Assembly: GCA_025922795.1 (NCBI GenBank)
Contig: JAICHC010000246.1
Coordinates: 1-5,366 of the forward strand
DNA from: Candidatus Binatia bacterium
GTDB lineage: Bacteria; Desulfobacterota_B; Binatia; UBA9968
Direction: 5' to 3'
Length of the DNA: 5,366 nucleotides
Part shown: in pieces, positions 1 through 5,228 of the stretch
Position numbering within the stretch: position 1 is the first letter of the stretch
Layout: every line of letters begins with the position of its first letter
Made by a program: the position numbers and the translations under genes
The notes under the pieces: generated by a model
Database searches by the model: none
What the model was told of the DNA's origin: nothing
Seen by the model: the letters and a program-made list of their open reading frames with translations, nothing else

Positions 1-360
1 AGCGATGAACGAAGCGATCGCGGAAATTCCCAAGGCCGCGCCGGCTCTGCCTTGGCGCGCCAATTGATAACCATCCAGACAAGTAACGACGGAAGACGAC
101 TCTCCGGGAATGTTGAGGAGGATGGATGTGGTGGATCCGCCGTAGCGAGCGCCGTAGAAAATCCCGGCGAGTGCGATGATCGCGGTGGTGTGATCCATCT
201 TGAGCGTGAGCGGCAGCAGCATAGCGATCGTTGCCGCCGGCCCCAACCCCGGCAATACGCCGACCGTGGTGCCGAGAATCACGCCCGCCAAACACCAAAA
301 TAAGTTGATCGGCGTCAGTGCGACCGAGAAACCGAGGAGGAGATTACCAAGGGCGTCCAC
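1..360 (-). CDS. tctA: TctA, large membrane subunit of a tripartite tricarboxylate transporter (N-terminal part, cut by window edge)
   Basis: This is the first 120 codons of the large permease subunit of a TTT-family secondary transporter, which takes up carboxylates at the inner membrane together with TctB and a periplasmic binding protein. The visible protein matches the family's N-terminal signature: [14 protein letters not shown] at residues 4-17, [17 protein letters not shown] at 34-50, then [20 protein letters not shown] (64-83), NIPGES (83-88) and [13 protein letters not shown] (95-107). The family is normally about 500 residues, so most of the gene lies left of the window. The GTG at 358-360 is chosen because it gives the usual short N-terminus and an in-frame stop lies only five codons upstream (376-378). 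No strong ribosome binding site precedes it. It begins 20 bp after the tctB stop, so translational coupling is likely. Substrate cannot be deduced. Confidence 0.93.
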   Translation of the reverse strand, partial: MDALGNLLLGFSVALTPINLFWCLAGVILGTTVGVLPGLGPAATIAMLLPLTLKMDHTTAIIALAGIFYGARYGGSTTSILLNIPGESSSVVTCLDGYQLARQGRAGAALGISAIASFIA

Positions 361-380
361 GTCAACGATCTCGCTTCAAG

Positions 381-842
381 TCAAAATCCCCAAAAGCCCT
401 TGGGTAGAGACACGTCGAGCGCAACAACGAAAATCAGCTGGAACGCCACGGCGAGACCGATCCCGACACCGAGGGCAAGTAAAGCCGGACGACGGTCCAA
501 AACCACAACGAGAAAAATTGTGAGAACGACGAAGCTCAGGAGAAAACCGATCCTGCCGAGAAGAGCGATCGCAACCATCAGCGCCAACCAACCCGCCAAG
601 GCTCGGCCGCCCGTTCTCCAGGAAGATGATTTACCTTTCTCTCGGTTCGCGTCAGCCGATCCCGATACAAAAATCAAACAAGCGGCAAAACCCACCAGAC
701 CGATACCGAGCCAGAGCGGAAAAAAGCCGGGTCCCGGGCCCACTTCGGAGACATAGGCCAGTTTGGCTGCCACCGAGATCACATAGATCCCGAACGCGCC
801 GAGACACAGTGCGGAAATTAGATTTGCTTTATTTAGATTCAC
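381..842 (-). CDS. tctB: TctB, small membrane subunit of a tripartite tricarboxylate transporter
   Basis: A 153-residue hydrophobic protein, the usual length for the small TTT subunit, which partners TctA in the inner membrane. Four to five hydrophobic segments lie around residues 8-28, 44-61, 84-115 (probably two helices) and 120-143, with a polar loop at 62-82. The family hallmark GPGPGFFPLWLG is at 35-46, between the first two segments, and the C-terminus ends in the typical VSLPKGFWGF. The GTG at 840-842 is preferred because AGGA (850-853) lies 7 nt upstream and the protein then starts just before the first membrane helix. An open frame continues to an ATG at 942-944, but that 34-residue extension is polar and runs through a palindromic repeat (900-928), so I reject it. 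tctA follows 20 bp downstream. No tctC is next to the pair. Confidence 0.92.
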   Translation of the reverse strand: MNLNKANLISALCLGAFGIYVISVAAKLAYVSEVGPGPGFFPLWLGIGLVGFAACLIFVSGSADANREKGKSSSWRTGGRALAGWLALMVAIALLGRIGFLLSFVVLTIFLVVVLDRRPALLALGVGIGLAVAFQLIFVVALDVSLPKGFWGF

Positions 843-899
843 GGAAGTGTCCTGATTGCGACTGCTGTGAATAACGCTAATCGGGGATTCTCGCAAGGG

Positions 900-928
900 G
901 TAGGGGCAGGTTTGAAACCGGCCCCTAC
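900..928. repeat. 29 bp near-perfect palindrome, arms GTAGGGGC / GCCCCTAC
   Basis: Outer arms GTAGGGGC (900-907) and GCCCCTAC (921-928) are perfect complements. An inner pair GGTTT (909-913) and AAACC (915-919) is also complementary, leaving only the 908/920 mismatch and a single central base at 914. It sits in the 174 bp gap between the cupin stop and the tctB start. There is no T-run on either side, so it does not look like a factor-independent terminator. The arm sequence recurs at 3341-3348. It resembles dispersed intergenic repeats of the GTAGGGGC(ACGG...) type that I recall from environmental bacterial genomes; that match is from memory. Confidence 0.75.
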
Positions 929-1016
929 AAATCATGCTACGCAATCATGACGAATTATTTGGCGACGATCACGGGGCGGCGGAAGCGATGACAGTCAGTC
1001 TCTAAAGCGGCGCAGT

Positions 1017-1484
1017 TTATCCGAAAATTTTGCGCTCGACGCTTTGCCAATCATATTGCACGAAGTTATTCTCGCTCGGCGGCCGCATCTCCGGCGTTTC
1101 AGTCTCATCGAAGAGCCCGATGGAGGTCTGTCGAAGCTTGCCGGCGACGAGCGCTGGCGAGTGCGCTTCTACGACGACGGCGTCGGCATCGGAGCGATTC
1201 CACGCCCAATGAATCTTGTGCGCCGGAATGCGGTGAAAATCCCCTGCTTTGCATAAGAAGCCGCGCTCCTCGACAAAAAACCAGATTTCGCCCTCGAGCA
1301 CGTAGTTGATTTGTTCGGCCTCGTGCGCATGCGGCGTGGTGTGATAACCCGGAGCCCGGGTGGCATACATAAGGCTGCATTCGTTGCCGAAGCCCCTGCG
1401 CACGACCATGGCGCCCTCGCCTTCCACGCCGGTGCGCACCACCTTGCGCTCAGGCACATCCGCGGACTTAACATGCAGGGACAT
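1017..1484 (-). CDS. Single-domain cupin protein, probably metal-binding
   Basis: A 155-residue cytoplasmic protein with one conserved cupin beta-barrel. Motif 1 is at residues 46-65 (GYHTTPHAHEAEQ, then INYVLEG), with likely metal ligands H52, H54 and Q58; glutamine stands where many cupins have glutamate, as in other small cupins with an HxH...EQ pattern. Motif 2 is complete at 81-96 (GDFHRIPAHKIHWAWN), giving the fourth ligand H92. The start at 1482-1484 is supported by AAGGAG at 1491-1496, 6 nt upstream. An open frame runs further upstream to 1688, but it crosses the octamer inverted repeat and the end of the preceding gene. The gene follows the VOC gene by 89 bp on the same strand and is probably co-transcribed. 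Such cupins may be isomerases, dioxygenases or sugar-acid enzymes; the sequence does not decide between them. Confidence 0.9.
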   Translation of the reverse strand: MSLHVKSADVPERKVVRTGVEGEGAMVVRRGFGNECSLMYATRAPGYHTTPHAHEAEQINYVLEGEIWFFVEERGFLCKAGDFHRIPAHKIHWAWNRSDADAVVVEAHSPALVAGKLRQTSIGLFDETETPEMRPPSENNFVQYDWQSVERKIFG

Positions 1485-1490
1485 GGGAAG

Positions 1491-1496
1491 CTCCTT
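1491..1496 (-). promoter_or_regulatory. Ribosome binding site AAGGAG that fixes the cupin start
   Basis: AAGGAG on the minus strand, 6 nt before the ATG at 1482-1484. It separates the real 155-residue cupin from a 223-residue open frame that would otherwise begin at 1688 inside the VOC gene. Confidence 0.85.
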
Positions 1497-1504
1497 GAAG
1501 AAAT

Positions 1505-1581
1505 TGGAGTACTGGAGTGTTGGAGTAATGGAGTGATGCTCGGGACCCAACACTCCAGCACTCCAATACTCCATCACTCCG
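1505..1581. repeat. Inverted array of octamer repeats, four TGGAGTNN units facing four complements
   Basis: TGGAGT occurs at 1505, 1513, 1521 and 1529, exactly 8 bp apart. Its complement ACTCC(A) occurs at 1552, 1560, 1568 and 1576, also 8 bp apart, with the last unit ending ACTCCG. The two halves are symmetric about position 1543 and would form a 30 bp stem with about 24 matching pairs around a 17-nt loop (1535-1551). It fills most of the gap between the VOC and cupin genes. The right half contains the VOC stop codon (1574-1576). Similar TGGAGTNN strings occur between genes in several uncultured proteobacterial genomes, as far as I recall. Confidence 0.88.
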
Positions 1582-1966
1582 GTTTTTCCGGTTTCTTGTA
1601 TCGCGCCTTCGGCACGATTTCGGCCACCGTGCCCCCCGGAGCGCGGAACTTGATCGGGACCACGCCCGGATCGCTGATAATTTCGCAACCGAATTGGTTT
1701 AGCTGCTCAGCCGACGCCCTCATGTCATCCACCTCGATCGCGAAGTGATGGATGCACGGTCCGAGCCCCGACGCGCGCGCCTCAGCCGAGTCCTCGCTGT
1801 CGTACTTGATCAATGCGAGATCGATGGCGCCGTCAGTCAGATGGCGCGAGGTATGATCCCTCACCTGGCCGGTTTCGACCTCGACGAAGCCGAAGCTCTT
1901 TTCGTAGAACTCCGTCGCCCTTTCTAGATCGTCGACCTTGAGAGCAATATGAACGATCCGCGCCAT
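1574..1966 (-). CDS. VOC-superfamily (glyoxalase/bleomycin resistance/dioxygenase fold) protein
   Basis: A 130-residue single-chain protein made of two paired beta-alpha-beta-beta-beta modules, the size of glyoxalase I-like VOC enzymes. The first module opens with HIALKVDDLERATEFYEKSF (residues 6-25) and the second with HFAIEVDDMRASAEQLNQFG (74-93). Likely metal ligands are H6 and H74 at equivalent module positions and E116 in APGGTVAEIVP (109-119). In module one, D49 may stand at the place equivalent to E116. A strong AGGAGG (1971-1976) lies 4 nt before the ATG at 1964-1966. The last residues KKPEKPE are low-complexity, and the stop codon lies inside the octamer inverted repeat, so the natural tail may have been altered. 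It could be a lactoylglutathione lyase, an epimerase or an extradiol-type enzyme; the sequence alone does not decide. It is probably in one operon with the aminotransferase and the cupin. Confidence 0.9.
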   Translation of the reverse strand: MARIVHIALKVDDLERATEFYEKSFGFVEVETGQVRDHTSRHLTDGAIDLALIKYDSEDSAEARASGLGPCIHHFAIEVDDMRASAEQLNQFGCEIISDPGVVPIKFRAPGGTVAEIVPKARYKKPEKPE

Positions 1967-2057
1967 AATTCCTCCTCGTGCAGCGCCTCACGTTTAACAC
2001 AGCCGAGAGAACCGATTCAACTTGGCGGAGTAGGCCGCTTAATTGCGCCGAGCGCGA

Positions 2058-3236
2058 TCAGCGCTTTGCCAATCTGAATAATCTCTCCGCCGCTGCCGTG
2101 AGCGTCTCGTCCCTCTTGCAAACCGCGAAACGTGCGAAGTGCTTGCCCAGGTGTTTGTCCGCTTCCTGGTAGAACGGGCTGGCGGGGATACACGCCACGC
2201 CGACTTCGCGGGTCAACCACCTGGCAAATTGAAAATCATTTTCAAGTTCCGCCGGCGCAATGCCGCGCCAGTCGATCATGACGAAAAAACTTCCTTGCGG
2301 CTTGAAAGCCTTGCAGCCGATCGCCGCAAAAACGTCCAATATCCGATCGCGCCGGGCCTGGTAGCTGCGTTGTAAATTCTCAAAAAACGAAAACGGCAGA
2401 TTCAATGCCTTCGCCGCAGCTGCTTGCAGCGGCGACGCCACGGCGTAAGTGATGAACTGGTGGGCCTGGTTGACCGCGTTGACCAATGACGCGGGACCGA
2501 GCGCCCAACCGATTTTCCAGCCGGTGACGCTGAAAGTTTTGCCGAGGCTGCTGATCGTCAGCGTACGCTCCGCCATTCCCGGCAAGGTGGCCAGGCGCGT
2601 ATGAATCGCGTCGTCGTAAAGTATATGCTCATATACTTCATCGGTAATCGCGATCACGTCATGCTTTTGGCATAGCTCGGCGATGACCCTCAGTTCCTGG
2701 GGCGAGTACACCTTTCCTGTCGGGTTGTGCGGCGTATTGACGATGATCGCTCGCGTGCGGCGGCGGAACGCTTTTGCCAGCTCGTCGGGATCGAACGTCC
2801 AGTTCTCACCGCGCAGCGGGACGTAACGCGGCGTCACCCCGGCCATCACCAGGTTCGGCACATAGGTGTCGTACACGGGCTCGAAAACGATCACCTCGTC
2901 GCCCGGGTCGGTCAGGCCGAGAATCGCAGCGAAGACCGCTTCGGTGGCTCCGCTGGTGACCAGAACATCGGTCTCCGGATCGAGCTTTTGCCGATAGAAA
3001 CGCTCCGCATGCCCGGCGATCGCTTCGCGCACGGTAGGCATGCCGATCCCCGGAGCATACTGATTAAAAGCGCCGTTCACCACCGCCTCTACCGCCGCCG
3101 CTAAAATCTCCGGCGGCCCATCGAAATCCGGCGCGCCCTGACCGAGATTGACCGCGTCAAACTGTCGCGCCAGATTATTGATCTCGACAAAAACTGTCGT
3201 GCCGAAACCGGCCACGCGTTGGGACATCGTTAACAT
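2058..3236 (-). CDS. Class I/II PLP-dependent aminotransferase, kynurenine/methionine aminotransferase-like
   Basis: A complete fold-type I aminotransferase of 392 residues that exchanges an amino group between an amino acid and a 2-oxo acid using pyridoxal phosphate in the cytoplasm. Visible family features are NLGQGAPDFDGPPE (30-43), TSGATEAVF (94-102), PVYDTYVP (120-127), NTPHNPTGK with N171, the cofactor-nitrogen aspartate in ITDEVYEH (D199, Y202), the Schiff-base lysine K233 in SSLGKTFSVTGWKIGW (229-244), and the substrate-carboxylate arginine R369 in ARFAVCK. The NLGQG.PDF and GKTF..TGWKIGW wording resembles the group of bacterial methionine aminotransferase (YbdL-like) and kynurenine/glutamine transaminase K enzymes more than aspartate aminotransferase. 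Substrate remains unknown. Starts at 3234-3236 and at 3225-3227 are both possible, and neither has a clear ribosome binding site. The VOC gene follows 91 bp downstream; the amidase is divergent across 355 bp. Confidence 0.93.
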   Translation of the reverse strand: MLTMSQRVAGFGTTVFVEINNLARQFDAVNLGQGAPDFDGPPEILAAAVEAVVNGAFNQYAPGIGMPTVREAIAGHAERFYRQKLDPETDVLVTSGATEAVFAAILGLTDPGDEVIVFEPVYDTYVPNLVMAGVTPRYVPLRGENWTFDPDELAKAFRRRTRAIIVNTPHNPTGKVYSPQELRVIAELCQKHDVIAITDEVYEHILYDDAIHTRLATLPGMAERTLTISSLGKTFSVTGWKIGWALGPASLVNAVNQAHQFITYAVASPLQAAAAKALNLPFSFFENLQRSYQARRDRILDVFAAIGCKAFKPQGSFFVMIDWRGIAPAELENDFQFARWLTREVGVACIPASPFYQEADKHLGKHFARFAVCKRDETLTAAAERLFRLAKR

Positions 3237-3325
3237 TTGTCAGCGATAATCGGAAAAGGTCTTCACCGGAATAACCACGATCTCCGGTTGGTTTCAACAG
3301 TCAGCTGTCGTGACATTGCACCGGT

Positions 3326-3348
3326 CACGGTACGGCCCGTGCCCCTAC
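3326..3348. repeat. Truncated GCCCCTAC-type palindrome
   Basis: CACGG (3326-3330) pairs with CCGTG (3337-3341) around a 6-nt loop, and the right side continues into GCCCCTAC (3341-3348), the same 8-mer as the right arm at 921-928. The matching left arm GTAGGGG is missing here, so this looks like a half or eroded copy of the same repeat family. No T-tract follows, so a terminator role is not supported. Confidence 0.5.
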
Positions 3349-3400
3349 TGCTCACGCCTGTTACGTTCTAGAACTAGTAGATTGCTGAAAAGCCGGTGTG

Positions 3401-3526
3401 CAGGCTGCTTAAAAAGACTCAGAGGCGAGGCGCGCGAAGATCGATGAGCGGAGGCGTACTCTTCTTGTACGTTGACGCGAAATCGGCCGAGCGCAACGAA
3501 GCATATGAGTCTTTTGAAGCAGGCTG
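3401..3526. repeat. 126 bp palindromic element with 21 bp terminal arms and a central hairpin
   Basis: The terminal arms 3401-3421 and 3506-3526 are inverted complements at 19 of 21 positions (left arm begins CAGGCTGCTT and ends AAAAGACTCA). At the centre, CGTAC (3455-3459) and GTACG (3467-3471) form a hairpin with a TCTTCTT loop, almost exactly on the axis of the outer arms. The sequence between is only weakly self-complementary. No transposase is encoded, so it could be a non-autonomous mobile element or a REP/BIME-like repeat. From memory, closely similar elements, whose translation includes MSGGVLFLYVDAKSAERNEA, are dispersed in uncultured Deltaproteobacteria-like genomes; a search would be needed to confirm this. 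Its right end abuts the -35 box proposed for the amidase. Confidence 0.75.
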
Positions 3527-3527
3527 C

Positions 3528-3556
3528 TGGACATTTGCGCCGCGTTTCAATATCAC
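3528..3556 (+). promoter_or_regulatory. Candidate sigma-70-type promoter for the amidase
   Basis: TGGACA (3528-3533, 5 of 6 matches to TTGACA) and TATCAC (3551-3556, 4 of 6 to TATAAT) are separated by 17 bp, the optimal spacing. Transcription would start near 3563, giving a leader of about 29 nt before the amidase start. The -35 box begins two bases after the palindromic element ends. Prediction is by eye only. Confidence 0.35.
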
Positions 3557-3576
3557 AGGCTCAACGGACCGACGTT

Positions 3577-3583
3577 AAAGGAG
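3577..3583 (+). promoter_or_regulatory. Ribosome binding site AAAGGAG that fixes the amidase start
   Basis: AAAGGAG lies 8 nt before the ATG at 3592-3594. It supports the 498-residue form over a longer open frame that begins at 3472 inside the palindromic element. Confidence 0.85.
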
Positions 3584-3591
3584 ACAATCAC

Positions 3592-5088
3592 ATGGCTCAA
3601 GCAGACGCTTTTAACATAGTCGAAGCGACGATAGGCGATATTCACGGCGCTTACAAAACCGGGCGACTCACCTGCCGTCAGCTGGTGCAAATCTATCTCG
3701 ATCGCATCGAGGCCTTCGATAAGAAGGGCCCGACGATCAACGCAATTATTTCACTGAACCCTAATGCGCTCGAGGAAGCTGATCGGCTCGACAGCGCGTA
3801 TCAATCAAGCGGCCCGGTCGGTCCGCTGCATGGCATTCCGGTGATCGTCAAAGACCAGGCCGACGTCAAAGGCATGCCGACGACCCTCGGCTCGGTGCTG
3901 TTCAAAGACTATTTTCCCGATCGCGATTCGTTCGTCGCCGAGAAATTGAAAAACGCCGGTGCGGTAATTTTGGGCAAAGGCACGCTCGGCGAGCTTGGCG
4001 GTGGCGACACGCATGGCTCGCTTTTTGGCTCAACCCGCAATCCCTACGACACGGAGCGCACCGTCGGAGGCTCTTCCGGAGGATCGGCGGCAGCGGTCTC
4101 GGCGAATTACTCGACGGTAGGCATAGGACAGGAAGGCCTCGCCTCGATCCGCCGCCCTTCGACCTGGAACGGCATCTCCGGCATGCGCCCTTCCGGCGGC
4201 CTCGTCAGCCGGGGCGGCGTGTACGGTTGTTGGCCGGAAGTTTTCGGCTCGCTCGGCCCCATGGCACGCACGGTGAAAGATCTGGCGACCTTGTTGGACG
4301 TCATGGTCGGCTACGATCCGGAAGATCCGATCACGGCGCGCGGCGTTGGCCATATTCCTGACAGTTTCACGAAATTCTTGGATAAAGCCGGACTCAAAGG
4401 CGCGCGGCTGGGAATTTTGCGCGAATCCATCGGGCTCAATGCCGAACCGGAGTCTGAAGACTTTAAGAAAATTCAGGAAGTATTCGATCGCGCAGTCGGT
4501 GAGCTCAAATCAGCCGGCGCCGAGATCGTTGACCCGATCGAAATTCCGAAAATCAAAGAGCTGCTCGCCAAGCGCTCGGGCGCGCCGGGAGAAACCGATC
4601 AATCGTTTGCAAACTATTACGGCCGGAGTGCCAAGCGGCCATTCCAAACGCCTCAGGAGGCGGCCGCCGCACCCGACTTCGCCAAAGTCGTCAAACGCTC
4701 GCAGGATCGCTTCAAGCGAAAACCCGACGCGGCGAGACATTATGAGAGCTTAAAGGCGCAAGATGAATTGATGACCCTTTTTCTGAAAGTTATGGCCGAT
4801 CACAAGCTCGACGCGATCGTGCACAAAGCGGTCGAGCACCAGCCGACGTTGATCAAGGACGGCATCGCCCCGCCGTTCGTTGATCAAAAAGGCGCGCCCC
4901 ATCTCAATACCTTTTTAGTTTACGTTCCGACGATCGTCGTTCCGGCCGGCTTCACGCGCGACAACCTGCCCGCCGGCGTCTGCTTCATCGGACGACCCTA
5001 CGACGACGGCAACTTGATTAAGTTCGCTTACGCCTACGAACAAGCAACGCAGCATCGCAGGCCACCGGCAAGCACCACGGCGCTGTGA
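3592..5088 (+). CDS. Amidase-signature family hydrolase (complete)
   Basis: A 498-residue amidase-signature enzyme, the usual length for the family, which hydrolyses C-N amide bonds through a Ser-cisSer-Lys triad. K87 lies in GIPVIVKDQADVKG (81-94), the cis-serine S161 in VGGSSGGSAAAVS (158-170), and the nucleophile S185 sits exactly 24 residues later, the family spacing. The nucleophile loop reads GQEGLASIRRPSTWN (179-193) instead of the common GTDTGGSIRIPA, which marks a divergent subgroup. The following GMRPSGGLVSRGGVYG and LGPMARTVKDLATLLD are well conserved, as is the C-terminal PTIVVPAGF (446-454) and GRPYDDGNLIKFAYAYEQAT (468-487). No signal peptide is seen. Annotation as GatA is unlikely: no gatB or gatC is nearby and the loop differs. 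Natural substrate unknown. It is divergent from the aminotransferase and has no plus-strand partner in the window. Confidence 0.93.
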   Translation: MAQADAFNIVEATIGDIHGAYKTGRLTCRQLVQIYLDRIEAFDKKGPTINAIISLNPNALEEADRLDSAYQSSGPVGPLHGIPVIVKDQADVKGMPTTLGSVLFKDYFPDRDSFVAEKLKNAGAVILGKGTLGELGGGDTHGSLFGSTRNPYDTERTVGGSSGGSAAAVSANYSTVGIGQEGLASIRRPSTWNGISGMRPSGGLVSRGGVYGCWPEVFGSLGPMARTVKDLATLLDVMVGYDPEDPITARGVGHIPDSFTKFLDKAGLKGARLGILRESIGLNAEPESEDFKKIQEVFDRAVGELKSAGAEIVDPIEIPKIKELLAKRSGAPGETDQSFANYYGRSAKRPFQTPQEAAAAPDFAKVVKRSQDRFKRKPDAARHYESLKAQDELMTLFLKVMADHKLDAIVHKAVEHQPTLIKDGIAPPFVDQKGAPHLNTFLVYVPTIVVPAGFTRDNLPAGVCFIGRPYDDGNLIKFAYAYEQATQHRRPPASTTAL

Positions 5089-5228
5089 GGAGCCGAACAT
5101 CGTGGCCGCTGCCAAATTAACCGGCGCTACAGAATAATGGCAGGCTAATGTTCCGCGTCATTGGCCCTCACTAAATCGGAGGTCTTCGTACGGCAGTATT
5201 TGAGTGGCAAGTACAACCAACCGTCTGT

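Larger units (their letters stand above)
3237..3591. other. Divergent intergenic region rich in inverted repeats
   Basis: This 355 bp gap between the aminotransferase (minus) and the amidase (plus) holds no convincing gene. From left to right it contains a 6 bp inverted repeat ACCGGA/TCCGGT (3265-3270 and 3283-3288), a truncated GCCCCTAC-type palindrome (3326-3348), a 10 bp palindrome GTTCTAGAAC (3365-3374), a 126 bp palindromic element (3401-3526), and the amidase promoter candidate and ribosome binding site. For the aminotransferase, TTGAAA (3292-3297, minus strand) could be a -35 box, but the -10 sequence 16 bp further on (GTTATT) is poor. The ACCGGA repeat lies between these boxes and partly over them, so it could be an operator; this is speculative. 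A short open frame at 3396-3578 is the translation of the palindromic element and is not called as a gene. Confidence 0.6.

Noticed and set aside
900..928. Factor-independent terminator
   Set aside because: The stem is strong but no T-tract follows on either strand.
945..1016. Short minus-strand frame ending CHRFRRPVIVAK before a TAA near 955
   Set aside because: It is only about 20 codons beyond the cupin stop, in another frame, without a start or ribosome binding site; chance is the simplest explanation.
1505..1581. CRISPR-like array
   Set aside because: Units are only 8 bp with no spacers and the two halves are inverted, so this is a simple-sequence palindrome.
1485..1688. N-terminal extension of the cupin by 68 residues
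   Set aside because: It runs through the octamer repeat and overlaps the VOC gene, while a good ribosome binding site sits just before 1484 and the cupin domain starts soon after.
1311..1748. 145-codon plus-strand frame across the cupin, repeat and VOC genes
   Set aside because: It is antisense to two recognised proteins and to the repeat, with no family features.
3396..3578. A 60-codon plus-strand gene (protein containing MSGGVLFLYVDAKSAERNEA)
   Set aside because: It coincides with the palindromic element, starts at GTG without a ribosome binding site, and the open frame is best explained as a passive translation of a repeat.
3472..3591. Longer amidase start inside the palindromic element
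   Set aside because: The extra 40 residues are translated repeat DNA; the AAAGGAG before 3592 and the family N-terminus support the shorter form.
4346..4753. 135-codon plus-strand frame within the amidase
   Set aside because: It is a shadow frame of a well-supported gene, rich in Arg, Ser and Pro as expected for out-of-frame GC-rich DNA.
3592..5088. GatA subunit of the Asp/Glu-tRNA amidotransferase
   Set aside because: No gatB or gatC nearby, and the nucleophile loop departs from the GTDTGGSIR sequence typical of GatA.
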